Shown here: in pieces, positions 49,758-61,420 of the stretch
How positions within the stretch are numbered: the first letter of the stretch is position 1
How the letters are laid out: every line of letters starts with the position of its first letter
Assembly (NCBI GenBank): GCA_963210315.1
Contig: OY723242.1
Span: 2,480,001-2,544,000 of the forward strand
Length of the DNA stretch: 64,000 nucleotides
Direction: 5' to 3'
DNA from: Rhynchopus euleeides
Taxonomy: Eukaryota > Euglenozoa > Diplonemea > Diplonemida > Diplonemidae
The notes under the pieces: model-generated
Seen by the model: the letters and a program-made list of their open reading frames with translations, nothing else
Databases searched by the model: none
What the model was told of the DNA's origin: nothing
Translations under genes and position numbers: made by a program

Positions 49758-51478
49758 GAGCCGCACACAGTGAGGACAGACTGAGGACTCCCCTCCAAGC
49801 CCCTGCCCCTGCCCCAACAGCCCTCTTGTCTGTGTTTGTAACTGCCGGTGCAGAGACACACCCATCCTACAATCCTACAGGTGCAGGATTTCTACAACAT
49901 GATGTCATCAGATGCAAGAGACTGTGCACCACTGTTGAGAGAGTGACATCTGCTACCACCCACCTACCACGGTAACCACCCCCTTCAGAGGCTTGCCCGT
50001 GCAGGGCTCCCTCCACTCTGGGGGAGGCTTGAGGTTCCTGAGAGTCAGCAGACCGGGTCCTGCGTGTTCTTCTCGGCGTAGAGTGCACATTGTCAGTATT
50101 CTCCGGGTAGGAGACGTGTAGTTGTGCCAGAGAAGCACCGGCACCACATTTCTACCGGATGAGGTGTCGTTTTTTCCGGTTCAGAATGCGAAAATACAGC
50201 TTGTTTTCCCACTTTCCGGCCAGAAATCCCGATTTGGCCGAGACTTGTGGCCAGGGTGGCTGGGTGTTGGCCCAAACGGCCCCAAAATTCACCAATAATA
50301 TTGTACACGGATTTTGGTTTTTTTTACAAGGGATTTTCAACCAAATTTCAAACTTGCCACCCCCTACTAATACACAGTTTTTAAGCACACTCGTGTGAGC
50401 GGAAAGCGCCCCACCACAGCTGCAACCAAACGTGCTCTATACACTAACCCCACCCTTATCAGGCTCAGGGTGTGATCAGTTCAGGGTTTTGTGTGTAGAA
50501 GCGTCAACGCAACAAACAAAAGGAAATTCAACAGAGCGGTTGTACCTGTGAAGTGATAGGGTGCTTTGTGCCCCCCCCTGCTTGCCCTCACTGTGAGGTC
50601 CAGCCTCAGTTGAAACTCTTTTCTTTCTCCTCGAGTTGTGTGAGGCTGTGACGCGTCACACAGGAGTCTTGCAACAACAGCCTTCTTGCAATGTTGGAAG
50701 GGGGGCGAACGGAACAAACACCACCCTTCATCATCAGCCTCAGTCAGGCCAACGAGTGGGTGTTTTGCCCTGCCTTCGCCCCTCCGTACGTCAGCTTTTG
50801 CACTCAAATGCAGGAAAAGCGGTGGTTGAGCTGCCCCTCCCGTCCCCCGCAATATGCGCTCTTCTTGATACTGTTGCTGTCAGTGTGTGTCTTGTGTTGT
50901 CTCTGTGTCCCACCGTGGACTCCCACCACAAATTTGTTTGAGCACCGGAGGTGCGTAGGGGGGAGTCGTGAGGTCGAGGAAGGACGGGCGATCTGACCTG
51001 TCGTGTTTTTCTTTTTACTACCACTTGCAATACGCAAGGTTGGAAGGGGGGCTGAGGGGAAACACCGCACAACTCACAGCAGGATTTGTGTCTCTTTGTT
51101 CCACGCTCCAGCCCCTCCGCACGTGAACTGATACTACAAGCAGAACTGGATGAACTGGCCTCCCCCCCTCTCCCCCTATCTCTTTTGTATCCTCTGACCG
51201 AGCAAGACTCCCCCACACCACACCACACCACAGGATATTGGTGTGTCAACTCAACAGCCAATCATACAACAGCAACCGCTGTCCCTTGCCTCATCAGCCC
51301 AGCAGGCGGTGTCGGGTGGGTAGAGGGCGTGCTTCATCCCTGCTGTTTGCTGTGGATTAGCTCCCGGGTTCACTTCAGTGCTGCGGCGACCTGCACGAAA
51401 ATCCAAAAGGGGTTACCTTTTGTGGGGCTTGCTGCTGCTGTGTGGAGGCAACAGCAGAAGAGGGGTGTCGCAGCAACA
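49758..51478. other. Non-coding stretch before the FYVE gene
   Basis: Holds one class-beta repeat (50393-50568). The open frame extends upstream of the FYVE start to 51086, but this part (CLFVPRSSPSARELILQAEL) has no family signature and is probably 5'UTR. Confidence 0.5.
50393..50568 (+). repeat. Dispersed small repeat, class beta
   Basis: Near-identical partner of 24391-24576. See that entry for the shared hairpins. Confidence 0.7.
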
Positions 51479-52024
51479 ATGGTGATGACGAAGAAGTCAA
51501 TCGGGGAGTGGGAGTCTGACATGTCGTCGGACCATTGCAACTCGTGCAAGCAGAGGTTCCGGTTTATCATACGGCGGCGCCACCACTGCAGGCAGTGCGG
51601 GGGTCTGTTCTGCGGCAGCTGCACGCAGGGCACGAGCGTTGTGAAGGAGCTGGGGCCTGTTCCGGTGCGGGTGTGCCGGGCATGCGAGGTTCGCGCGTGC
51701 GGGAGTGCCTTCACACAGCTGGCACTGCCAGGGAAGGCGGAGGAGGCGAAGCTGAAACCCGGTTCTCCCCCACCTGCGCTCGAGTCGCTGCGCCGCACGT
51801 CATCAGCGTACCAGCAGACCATCATGGCCTCGTCCATGTCGTTCAACTCTCTACCCAACCTCTCCATCACCGCCTCGATGGTGTCGTCGGCGTCTCCGCA
51901 GCAGCGCTCGCTACCGACGGTTATGGTGTTCGACGCGGTGCAAGCGCGGTCTCGAGTCATGTCCAACATGTGTGACTCGCGCCCCGAGACACCTATCTGC
52001 GCATCACATAACGCACACGCGTGA
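51479..52024 (+). CDS. Small FYVE-finger protein
   Basis: 181 residues from ATG at 51479. WESD (11-14) is the membrane-contact WxxD motif. CNSC, RRHHCRQCGG, CGSC and VRVCRACE supply the eight zinc ligands and the basic RRHHCR patch that binds phosphatidylinositol 3-phosphate. The finger fills roughly residues 10-78. The rest is Ser/Ala-rich without a domain. FYVE proteins act on endosomes; being this short it is probably an adaptor. Start choice rests on the ATG lying 10 codons before the finger. Confidence 0.85.
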   Translation: MVMTKKSIGEWESDMSSDHCNSCKQRFRFIIRRRHHCRQCGGLFCGSCTQGTSVVKELGPVPVRVCRACEVRACGSAFTQLALPGKAEEAKLKPGSPPPALESLRRTSSAYQQTIMASSMSFNSLPNLSITASMVSSASPQQRSLPTVMVFDAVQARSRVMSNMCDSRPETPICASHNAHA

Positions 52025-53450
52025 GCAGAGGCGGGTCTCTTGCGGGGTGGTGTCGGAATGGGGCGGGGGGTGGTGGGGTGGTATTCAATCCACAGGTTCA
52101 CATCGCCAAACCGTTCGGCTCCGGGCAGGCCGGTTGTTTGCATTGTGTGGGCCCGGGGTGTGCTTTGCACCGCAACCAGCCTGAAACGAAGGTGACTCTA
52201 TCAAACGTATGCAGCGGATGTTTTATACGCACGTGGGAGGGGCGTCACACTGGGGCTAGCTCCTTCGGTCTTTTTGTTTGTGCTTATTTTCGGGTCCGTT
52301 TTCGATCTTTGCTCAGGTGTTGCTGGCAACGTTGACCTGGGCCGTTGTGGCCTTGTTGTGAGCCAGCCGTGCTTCCGGGTAGTGCTACGATGCGTGCTTG
52401 GCCACATTGCTGGATGCAGGCTGCAGTCTGTGATATGTTACCTCGGTGGTATCCCGACCTATCTTGAATCGAAGTCCAGCTAAGCACCTCCTTCTGTGCA
52501 GGACTCTGGCCAGGCGATGCCCACGCTGGGCTTCAGTGTCGCTCTCACTTCGAAATGCGTGCTGCCTCACTGGTTTGAGGACCCCAGCCTGAAAACGTAT
52601 CCCGCCATTGTGCGTGGACTGGTGCTTCACCGTTATTCCTGATATGTTCCTGCTCTTTTATCACCGCACAGTGCCACAGTGCCGCGCATGTCTTTTATTT
52701 TTGCTGCTGCTGTTTGAACCAGCGGGGGTGGGGGTGGATGGGGGTTGCATGGCCACACAGATCGATGTTCGATTTCACGCCAGGCGAACAACCGTTTTTG
52801 CCCGAGTGGCTGCTCGACCGTGCCCCCCTCGCCAGGGCCTACCGGCGCCGTGGCTCGTGACACATCAATTTTTGAAAAAAAAAACGAAATTGGGGGATAA
52901 CCCTTCAGCCATACTGCTTTTCGGTGGCCCTGCACATAAGCTCCTGAAAACTGCACCCGACGTCTTTCCTCGAATGCTCGCGCTGTCAGTGTTCGCGTGG
53001 TTTGGGTGCTTCTGGGCAAGCAAGTGATATACGGGGCTTCTCGCCGAGGTGTACGGGTGGGTCATCGTTTCCAGCACCCAAACGCGCTGCCACCGAACCC
53101 CCCCAACCCAGGCCAGACCCGGTGGTCCCAAGTAAGGCCCTGAAGAAGCGCTTGAGGTGCTGCCTACTACTGAGCCCTCCCCAGCCTGCCGTTTCAACCG
53201 GAGGCAAGTTGAAGCCGAAGCAACGTGTGGAGATTGGGGCATTATTGTCTGAATGCACGCTTCACAGATGGGTGTGCCTGAGGCATTTCGTTCGGCACCA
53301 CATTTCGAAGTGTGCATTCTCTTGAGAATCCTTGCCTGGTGGGTGGGTGGGTGGGTGGGCTTCTGTGACTTCCGCAACCTCTCTTCATCAAAAAATACAC
53401 GCTTCAGGAATGTTACTCGATCTATTGCATCCGGGCGCACAGTATTTTTC

Positions 53451-53559
53451 AGCACACTTCGATGTGGGCGGAAAGTGTCGCGTGCTTGTTCGTGCCCTTG
53501 TGCTCCTCACTCACGACACCATCATCAGCAGGAGTGTGAGTGTGGAAGCGTCAACGCAA
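53451..53559 (+). repeat. Dispersed small repeat, class alpha (3' end replaced)
   Basis: Matches 246-406 up to GCGTCAACGCAA. The remaining ~50 bp is missing and the ~390-bp repeat starts instead, so the GCGTCAACGC hairpin marks a breakpoint. Confidence 0.65.
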
Positions 53560-53561
53560 TT

Positions 53562-53930
53562 GGTAAAACACACCCCGTGTGGTAGAGAAAATACGGCAAG
53601 AGTCTCGGTGGGTCGGAAGAGCAGATGGTTCCCGCAACAGCTCCCGGGGAGCGGCGGGTATTTCGCATAGGATGCCGGATGTGTGAACACGTTTGTGCGG
53701 TTTGCCCTGTGTTGTGTGAACATGTGTGTGTGTGTGTGTGTATGCTCCACCCAACCCGACACATTTTCTGTACTTCAGACAGGTAAGGTCACTCGACACG
53801 CGGGGGGGGGGGGTTTGTGTGTGTTTTTTCTGCCAGCCGACATCACTAGCGCCAGCGAGAAAAAAAAAAGGAAGCGATCAATGCAAAAATCATCTGAAAG
53901 GAAGACTCGAGAGACTGCTGCTGTATTTTC
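53562..53930 (+). repeat. Dispersed ~390-bp repeat, copy 2
   Basis: Partner of 3818-4215. It lacks the CGCGTGACGAGTGACGGG insert present near 4130 and has a shorter G tract. Confidence 0.7.
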
Positions 53931-55609
53931 TTTAAACATTTCGCTTCCATAGAAGGCAGAAAGGGGCCACACAGGCAAGAAGGCAGCCGTGCCTCCCCAG
54001 TGGGACACTGCATTCCCCCACGAGTAACACACACCCCACACACACACACACCACATCCTGCTGGAAGTGACTACGGTTTGGAGGTTTCCTGCATGGGTTT
54101 TCTCACTGGGAGGGTGGGTGCGACATGCCGTCAGACAGCCAAGCGATTATAGAGCCTTGTCCCGGCAGGGCGCTGCTCCAGACCTCCAGACTGACCCACT
54201 CTCGCACTCAGGCATCGGGGTTTTCATGTGTGCCTCTTGCAAAGTGATACAGAGCGAGGGTCCCTTATCCTCCAGTAGGTTTACCTGTTGTTGGCAGAGA
54301 GGAAGAGTGGACGGAAGTGGCCTTTTATAGTTTCTCCGTGATGCTGTATCAGGGGAGAGGGGCAGGGGGGAGGGGGGTCTGTGTGCGTGGATCCTCGAGG
54401 GGCTTGCGATTTGGCGTCAAGCCAATCGAAGCGTGAACACTGATTGGAAACAGCGTGCTTCTCGGCACCCGAACTTTTCTTCATGATACTTCTTCATACG
54501 AACAACAACAACAAAACCACACCACCCTCACCAGGCCCGAAGTAACAATTCAGACTGCCACACTCCGGCAGCATTTTGGGACAAAGGGGTGTGCATACAC
54601 CACCTTATGTCCCATTTCCTCCTTCAATGCACGAGGTTTCCAAAAGAAAACTGACCGGACTGTCCGACAGTATTTTTTAAATGCTACGGATCACCAAAAG
54701 GCCCCCCACCTCCCCCCACCCCCCACTCCCCCACCCCCCCCCCTAGGGCTATGATGGGAAGGAAACGTGGAAACGTTTCCGTTTCCGTTCCCGTTTCCGT
54801 TTCCATATTTTCGATTTCGGGAAGGAAACGCGTTTCCTTCCGAAGGAAACGCCTGTGTATTTTGCACTGGAAAAGTTATCAACACACACCAGCAGCCGGT
54901 AGGCTAAATACTATTGACTATTGAGGGATCCAGGATCCCGAAAAAATTTACTCAAAAGTTATCAAGAGGGGGGAAAATAAATTTACCCACCTTTTTCCTT
55001 CAGTGGTCCAAGGAGTAATGGGGGTTTTTTTCCACCATTTTTGGCGAGAGAAAAAGTATGAGGTCCGGATGCATGCAAACAATGCGAGAATGCGGGTTTT
55101 GAAGGGAAAAACCCCAGAGGGAGAGAGGGGGGCGACCCCTTCCCTACCACCCCAGAATGGGAATATTACAGGAATAGTTGTCTTTGCCTTCATATTGTCC
55201 CGAGACATAGCATCACCCACCAGGAGTCTCGGAGACGAGACAATGCCAAAAAGGAGTGCAAAGGTGGCAGGGGAGTACTGGGCACACCTGAAGGAAGGTG
55301 CGTCACGTGCCCTCACCGGATGTCCGCCTGCTGTTGCTGCTGTGCTGCAGTGCCTCGCAACGACGGTCATTGCGTGTCACAGTCTACCACCACGCCCGAC
55401 CGTGTCGTCTTCACCAGCTGCCCGTGGGTGGATGGGTAGCGACGAGCAAGCTGCTGGATACAGTCCAGAGGGCGAAGCACACGAGCCAGCCCTAGCCAGG
55501 AAGGGGCATCCATGGGAGTGCCTTCCTCCCTGAGCCCGCGCAGGAGCTGGCCCAACCTGCCAGAAATGTCGTCCCTGTCACGACCCACTTCAGCACGCGA
55601 CTGCCATGG

Positions 55610-56058
55610 AACCGAGCGGCTTGCGTCTCGTACTTTGCGGACTGCTGATCGGGCCCCTTCGCAGCACTAGACGAGGCTGTCAGCCGGTACGTCACCGTGG
55701 TCGGCTCCGCGCTAGCGATCTCCCCGGGGACCACCTCCAACAGCTCAAGCTCGTTGGGGATGCTGCTTGCCGTCTTGACCTTCTTGCCGGCACTATCGAA
55801 GCGATCGACAACCCCGAAGAGAACTTCTGCGAAGCGGCAAGCAGCGAGCTTTGAAGTGGCCTCCCCGCCGCAGGTGTTGCACTTCACCTTTTTGGTCGTG
55901 GTGAGATCCGCGAGGTCCTTCAGCCCATCCAGCGCAAATGTCTCGTCCTGTTTTGCTTCCCACGTCCTGCCGCAGCACCACCACCAACAACCCGTCTGCA
56001 AGACCCTCACAGAAGGTGCACTTTGCAATGTACGTTCGGGAAAATGACGAGAGGTCAC
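55610..56058 (-). pseudogene. USP-like fragment inside a transposon
   Basis: DETFALDGLKDLADL, then VKCNTCGG, ACRFAEVLFGVVDRFDS, and SIPNELELLEV with YRLTA follow the C-terminal half of USP folds (zinc-finger pair, the l-h-l-RF strand, the fP-x-x-Ldl segment, then Y-x-L-x-A). The Cys box and His box were not found, so it is at best partial. Not obviously the same subfamily as the USP at 12530-13440. Confidence 0.35.
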
Positions 56059-56389
56059 TCGGTGTTAGCAACGACACCGACTACGACAGCGATTTTGATT
56101 GTGACGAGGAGAACACGCAGGCTGTGCAGACTCAGGCGCAGCCTGAGTCTGCACAGCCTGCGTGTTCTCCTGGTGATCGGTGCTGCACGACTAGAACTAG
56201 ATTCGTGGTGCCGGGGAGGTGTTGGGTATGAAGACCGTTCAGACTTTTTGATTTTTTCTAGATTCGTGGTGTGGGAGGAGGGCAGGGGGGGGTCGCAAAC
56301 AACCGTCGGAAGCTGGGAAGACGGGAAACCGCGGCAAAAAAACGGTGTGAGTGAAGGAACTCCTGGACCAAAAAAGTGGGTAAATTTGT

Positions 56390-56742
56390 ACTACCGTATA
56401 CGTAAATATTTTGGAACGTAAATATTATGGAACGTAAATATTATGGAACGTAAATATTTTGGAACGCTGGTGGGTTGGCGTTCCAGATTTTTTTCGTTCC
56501 ATAATATTTACAGGGCTTTCTGCGACTCGGGGACTTGGACCAGGTGATCGGACGGCATACAGAGTCCCTGACGGGACCTACTCGTGCACTTTTCGCGCGA
56601 TTCCTGACGCAAGCCGTCCTCACCACCGAGTCCCCAACTGGCCCTGTAAATATTATGGAACGTAAATATTATGGAACGGACCGGCCAAAAATGGGCCCGT
56701 TCCATAATATTTACGTTCCATAATATTTACGTATACGGTATT
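56390..56742. mobile_element. Palindromic MITE with ATTATGGAACGTAA iterons
   Basis: TACCGTATACGTAAATATT faces its inverse AATATTTACGTATACGGTA. Between them GTAAATATTATGGAACG recurs on both strands at both ends. Length ~350 bp, no coding capacity, nested in the 54747-57064 element. Confidence 0.65.
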
Positions 56743-57188
56743 TAGAATTGGCCAAAACCTGGAAATGGGCACTATTTAACCGGATGGCTGCACACCAGCA
56801 CGAACAAAGGGCCACCACACCGAAGGAACAGGCCACCCAAACCCGCCCCCAAGACTTCGAAGAAGCGCGGCTTCAGTGTGGACCGGTCCGGAGATCCTGT
56901 CAGACCAGGGGAAGTCCAAGCGACTGTGGTAAACGTGTGTTGTTTCCCCTGCTTCCCAGTGCAAAGGGGGCGTTTCCTCAAAATAAGGAAACGTTTCCGT
57001 TTCCGTTTCCGTTTCCATATTTTCGATTTTTCGATGGAAACGCGTTTCCTTCCCATCATAGCCGGGTCCCCCCCCCCCCCCCCCGCCCCAATCGCTAACA
57101 AATCGTTTGCCCCACGACAACCCCATCCCCCACTCCGCCCCACCTCGACTGTTTTTTTGTTCTCGGAGACGACCCCCCCCCCCTAGGG

Positions 57189-58484
57189 CAGTGAACCCAA
57201 TAAACGACGTTTATTTCAGAAACCGTTTTTAAATAAACGTTAAACGTTTATAAACGCTAAACGTTTAGCGTTTATTTAGCGAAGCAGCTTGTGCCCACAC
57301 CCCACCCACATAACCTGACCTCACACACTCCCACACGATTCTGGTGGCAGAAAGTGCCCAATATGCTCCGGAAACTCAATTCCGCCCACTCACAGGGGGT
57401 GGTATGCCCCCGACGATGCCGTTTTTAGCAACCAAATTTTTTGGGACAGAACTTGTACCTGGGCTGCACACCACAGGACACATCAAGCAGAGCAAGCACA
57501 CCTCAACCTGCCAGATGCACAGAAGAACTGTTGTCGTTGATTGTTCTGAAACATAACAGCTTCTCGGTGCCCTCCAGAGGCCAAAAGGCAAGCCAATATG
57601 AGGTAATCGCGCCAGGAACAGTTGTGGGAGAAGTATGGTACAGTTCGTGTCCCATTTGACGCTGTTCTTGGGAGCTTACGGCAGCTGGGCCTGTGGCACG
57701 GCGCATCCGTTGCCAGGGAGCGCGTCCTCGGGTGTGGTGCCTCACCTGTGAGCATGTGGCACAGGGACGCCATACGAGAGTCTCTCAGATGCCTCCTCTG
57801 ATGGGAGGCACCTGGTACAGCAGGCCTGGAACAGGCACCTGGTACAGCAGGCACGGGTACAAGAAGTGGCCAGAAATAGCGCCGATGTTTTCGACCCTGC
57901 GCTTCGATATCTTGCTGTTCTCACCGCAGCGGTGACCCCCCGCCCTGGAATTTGGGGTGTGGTGTGCTGGCCATGATATATTATGATGTAAAGTGACTCA
58001 GTGGCAGAGCCTGCAGGAAACGTTTATTAAGCGTTTATCTGAACGTTTATTTCCGCTCAGAATTTTGAGAAACGTTACTGGGGGGGGCAAATACAAGCAT
58101 ATATGCTTGTATTAAGCGTGCCAGCTCGCATAATGCGGGGCTTTCTGGAAAAATTATAAATGGCTATACTGCGAATACAAGCATACTAAAAACCCAATTT
58201 TTGTTGACCAGGCTAATACAAGCATATATGCTTGTATTAGCCTGGTAGAAAAAATTGAAATTTTGTGGTGGAAAACCCCCAAAAACCCCAAAAATACCCA
58301 TTATTTTCTACCAGGCTAATAGAAGCATATATGCTTCTATTAGCCTGAAAATTTTATATAAATCCGGATTATCAAAACATGCTTGTATTCGCATGTATGC
58401 TTGTATTAGCATGTATGCTTGTATTTGCCCCCCCCAGTAAACGTTTATAAACGCTAAACGTTTTCAACGTTTATTTAATCACTG
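57189..58484. mobile_element. hAT-type element, 1.3 kb
   Basis: CCCTAGGG is duplicated at 57181-57188 and 58485-58492. Ends CAGTGAACCCAATAAACG and CGTTTATTTAATCACTG have the classic hAT CAGTG/CACTG termini. Subterminal AAACGTTTA-type palindromes are repeated. It inserted into the left terminus of the element at 58488-60021 and itself carries a MITE at 58080-58435. No transposase. Confidence 0.8.
58080..58435. mobile_element. MITE built of TACAAGCATATATGCTTGTA palindromes
   Basis: Ends GGGGGGGCAAATACAAGC and its inverse. Inside, the palindrome or half-palindromes recur at least six times, one pair with AGAAGC in place of ACAAGC on both arms (a compensated change). Non-coding. Confidence 0.65.
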
Positions 58485-58769
58485 CCCTAGGGGGGGTCAT
58501 AAGCCCGTACAAAACCAAAATTTTCGACATACCATCAGAGCCGCCCTAATACCTGATCTGACCTGAAAATCCGACCCATACCCCCCCGGAAACTGTCTGG
58601 GGCCCACTTGTGACACCTGATACGCACTTTTGTGATGATTTTTTGGGGTCCTAAAAAATGTACCTCAGTTTCGTACCTTTCCTTTGTACCTGAACCACTC
58701 CCGACCGCATTATTTCGTTCTTTGCAAGGGAAGGGTGTCACTACGCTCACTCAGCACGCCGAGCAACAC

Positions 58770-59483
58770 ATGCCGCGTGCCCAGGGCCTCGCAGAGGTGT
58801 CAGATGCTGCTGCAGAGGAGTACCTTGCTCGAAAGACGCTCGCCAAACGGGAGATGTGCGGGGTCTCGGCAGAGAGCGTTGTGGCAGACCTGCGTAAAAA
58901 GAAAACGGCACACGACATCGGTGAGGCGACATTATTTCGGGCGCTCCGTCGGGCTGGGTACATAGGAGAGCGAGTGGGACGTGGTGACGACAGATATATG
59001 CAGTGGTGCATCAACTGCACGCACGTGCGGGAAAAGCGGCGTTCCTTGCTAGCCAAGAAAGATGTCACCTGCACTCCTACTCCTCCCACTCCTCCTGCTC
59101 CTACCCCCACACCAACTGATGTGGGCAGTGAGAGTGATGGCAGCTCCAGAGCAGCAGATGATCTAGGAAGCAATGAGCGGGTCAGCCGGGCAGACTACCT
59201 CAGTCTGTACCGGAAGTACGAAGCGTTGCGGGCCCGCCACCACCGCCTCCAGGAGAGGACCCGAGGGTTGAGAGTAGGGTTGTACAACGCCAGGGGAGGG
59301 TATTCCCCTGGCGTTGAGACATCCCTGGCGACCTTGCGGTCGCACTGTGTGGGGGCTGAGTCGGCAGGCAGATGCCGATCCAATGACCTTGTTGAGTCCC
59401 CACATGGTACACTCTCATACGTGTTGTCGAGACTGCGTGGTGTGCATATCCTGCGGGGCGCAAATTACACAGCACAATCATAA
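58770..59483 (+). CDS. Helix-turn-helix transposon protein
   Basis: 237 residues from ATG at 58770; the frame is open upstream but lies in the TIR. SVVADLRKKKTAHDIGEATL followed by FRALRRAGY matches the second HTH of Tc1/mariner transposases (T-x-x-R-x-L-x-x-x-G-Y). CINC and a basic patch follow, then a Pro/Thr linker and RADYLSLYRKYEALRARHHR (coiled coil). No DDE domain follows, so it may be DNA-binding only, or the catalytic part has been lost. Confidence 0.5.
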   Translation: MPRAQGLAEVSDAAAEEYLARKTLAKREMCGVSAESVVADLRKKKTAHDIGEATLFRALRRAGYIGERVGRGDDRYMQWCINCTHVREKRRSLLAKKDVTCTPTPPTPPAPTPTPTDVGSESDGSSRAADDLGSNERVSRADYLSLYRKYEALRARHHRLQERTRGLRVGLYNARGGYSPGVETSLATLRSHCVGAESAGRCRSNDLVESPHGTLSYVLSRLRGVHILRGANYTAQS

Positions 59484-59518
59484 CCACTTCGGCTCTCAGG
59501 GCGTACAATATCCCAATC

Positions 59519-59788
59519 GTGCCTTCACAGGCTAAGATCGACGAAGCAAAAGCATCTACAACGCTGCCTACTAATGCCGATGCAGCCTCCCAGGCGTACG
59601 AAGTACTCACAATGACCCATATGCGATCGAAGTACTACACCCAGAAGGTGGCTGAACTCATTCTGCTGACGCAACAACACAACATTCCCACTAATCAGGT
59701 CAAGAAAGACCTTGCCGAGGCACTGGGGAAGGCAACATGCGTGCCACCTGAGCCAGAACCACCGCAGAAAAGGCAAAGAACGAAATAA
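59519..59788 (+). CDS. Small transposon-encoded protein, unknown
   Basis: 89 residues, predicted helical (VAELILLTQQHNIPTNQVKK), with a basic C-terminus KRQRTK, ending where the right TIR starts. It could be a second exon or a separate accessory protein of the same element. Not recognised. Confidence 0.35.
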   Translation: MPSQAKIDEAKASTTLPTNADAASQAYEVLTMTHMRSKYYTQKVAELILLTQQHNIPTNQVKKDLAEALGKATCVPPEPEPPQKRQRTK

Positions 59789-60021
59789 TGCGGTCGGGAG
59801 TGGTTCAGGTACAAAGGCAAGGTACGAAACTGAGGTACATTTTTTAGGACCCCAAAAAATCATCACAAAAGTGCGTATCAGGTGTCACAAGTGGGCCCCA
59901 GACAGTTTCCGGGGGGGTATGGGTCGGATTTTCGGGTCAGATCAGGTATTAGGGCGGTTCTGATGGTATGTTGAAAATTTTGGTTTTCGTACGTTTTTAG
60001 GGGGGCTTATGACCCCCCCTA

Positions 60022-60908
60022 CCCCCCCCCCCCCCCCCCCCCAGCATCAGGCCATGTGCCTCGCGGGGGGTTTGCTGCTATGATCCCTCATCCCTCACTC
60101 CTCCTCCTCCTCCTCTACCCATTCGCGCGGGTCAGCGATGCAAAGTCAACCCGCCGATTTCACTTTCCGGAATCCCCAGCAGCCAGAACTGGGGGGGGCC
60201 ACGAGCCTTCGCCCTCTGCCCAGCTTCCCCCTCCCCCCCCCCCCCCCCCGTGTTGTGTGTTCGGCACTGGCGGCCTAACAACAGAAGTTTATTTTAAATG
60301 GTGTGATCCAGGAACCCCCCCCCCCCCAGATCTGGCACAGACCTGGCACAGGACCCCTATTGGACCACACCGTAAAACGCAGCTGCCGGTGGGGTGTGTT
60401 TGCCTTTGCTCTGTCTCAAACTGTGTAAGCTCGTCTCCTGTTTTGTGGAGCGTCTCTCGCTTCTGCACTTCCGAGCGAAGGCCCTCCGCATGAAGGAAGA
60501 TAAAAACAGCTGAAGGGGTGTAGGCGGGGGGGTTGGGGGCGTGGGGAGACGGGGTGTGGGAGGTGGTGTTCTTTTTTCTCGGTTCGTCCATCGCGAGAAG
60601 CACACCACGCCTTGGTTATGCGTGGTGATGTTCTGTGAAAGGATGCGGAAGGGAGGGGTGGGAGTAGTGGGGGGGGGGGGGCCGGGGGGGGGGGGTTTGC
60701 ACTTTGGATTTGGCAGGTTGTTTTCTGCGTTGGTCGGAATGCACCCCCTCCTCCTCAAGCAATAAGGAATGCATGTAAGATCCGGTGGGGGGTGCCAAAA
60801 AGTTGAAAACTTTTGTTGAACAAGAAGGCGTGATGGCCGTTCGGATCTCTCGGGTCGCACACAATCTAAAACATCCCAAAATAACGAACAGGATTTTTTC
60901 TAAAGATG
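60022..60908. other. Non-coding stretch
   Basis: Begins with a 21-C tract, further C and G tracts near 60230, 60315 and 60670, and one CTTCGC repeat (60402-60486). No supported gene. Confidence 0.55.
60402..60486 (+). repeat. CTTCGC-ended hairpin repeat
   Basis: GCCTTTGCTCTGTCTCAAAC at the left, CTTCTGCACTTCCGAGCGAA then GGCCCTCC at the right. Ends are complementary with one mismatch. Confidence 0.55.
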
Positions 60909-61420
60909 CACGGTGGACTCCAGCGGGGGTAGGGTAACCCTTTTCGGGAGTCTCAACTAGGGGGAGTCCAACTCCCGCTAGCGGGAGTCTATACTCCCGC
61001 TAGCGGGAGTCTGACTCCCCCTAGCGGGAGTCTTTTCACCTATTTTCACTCATTTTTCCCATGATACCTATGCAATGTGGCACTCGTCACTGAAGTACAG
61101 CCACACACACACACACCAAACGGACGTTTCCACCCATCCCAGCTCGCAGACCTGATTCACAAAAATGGGGAAGACGACAACGAAGCCGGCAGTGAAGGTG
61201 GCAGCGAAGCCGGCGGCGAAGTCGAGTAAGAAGAAGAAGAGCGCAGAGAGTCCCGAGGCTGCGGAGGCGACGAACATTGTGGCTGATTTTTGCACATGGT
61301 GTGGATTGATACGCTCAGGCAGTTGTGGAGGTGATTGGTGCCCGTGTGCCACCACCACTTAGAGAGCACCCAAAGGTGCTTCCTGCTGCAAGTGGGCGAC
61401 AAGGCGTTTGCCTCTGCCCT
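60909..61420 (+). mobile_element. Truncated copy of the H2B-bearing TIR element
   Basis: The left end CACGGTGGACTCCAGCGG, the GGGAGTCTCAACTAGGGGG block and the CGCTAGCGGG iterons match 8800-9180 closely. Similarity fades soon after the H2B-like tail and no right TIR was found before 64000. Confidence 0.75.
61165..61362 (+). pseudogene. H2B-tail-like fragment in the truncated element
   Basis: 65 residues. TKPAVKVAAKPAAKSSKKKK and SAESPEAAEATNIV parallel the frame at 9073. After ADFCT the sequence diverges (WCGLIRSGS) and there is no histone core in frame. The tail conservation between copies, with small in-frame indels, is notable. Confidence 0.4.

Larger units (their letters stand above)
52025..54746. 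other. Non-coding stretch with repeats
   Basis: Contains a class-alpha repeat (53451-53559) joined directly to the ~390-bp repeat (53562-53930), and CA/TG microsatellites. No supported gene. Confidence 0.55.
54747..57064. mobile_element. 2.3-kb TIR transposon with GTTTCC subterminal repeats
   Basis: Ends GGCTATGATGGGAAGGAAACG and its inverse at 57042-57063. Both ends continue into iterated GTTTCC/GGAAAC and a TTTCCATATTTTCGATTT block. The interior has a USP-like fragment on the minus strand and a nested palindromic MITE (56390-56742). The target duplication was not identifiable because both flanks are C/G tracts. No transposase was recognised. Confidence 0.65.
58488..60021. mobile_element. 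1.5-kb TA-type transposon with ~230-bp TIRs
   Basis: TAGGGGGGGTCATAAGC at the left and its inverse at 60005-60021. TIRs extend about 230 bp (58488-58725, 59787-60021) with few mismatches. TA ends and a helix-turn-helix protein suggest a Tc1/mariner-like or related element. The terminal sequence is shared with the MITEs at 30329-32643, which may be its non-autonomous relatives. Confidence 0.7.

Noticed and set aside
55003-55533. Plus-strand 176-residue frame as a gene
   Set aside because: No recognisable domain; it spans the transposon's unique DNA opposite part of the USP-like frame region and has no conserved start.
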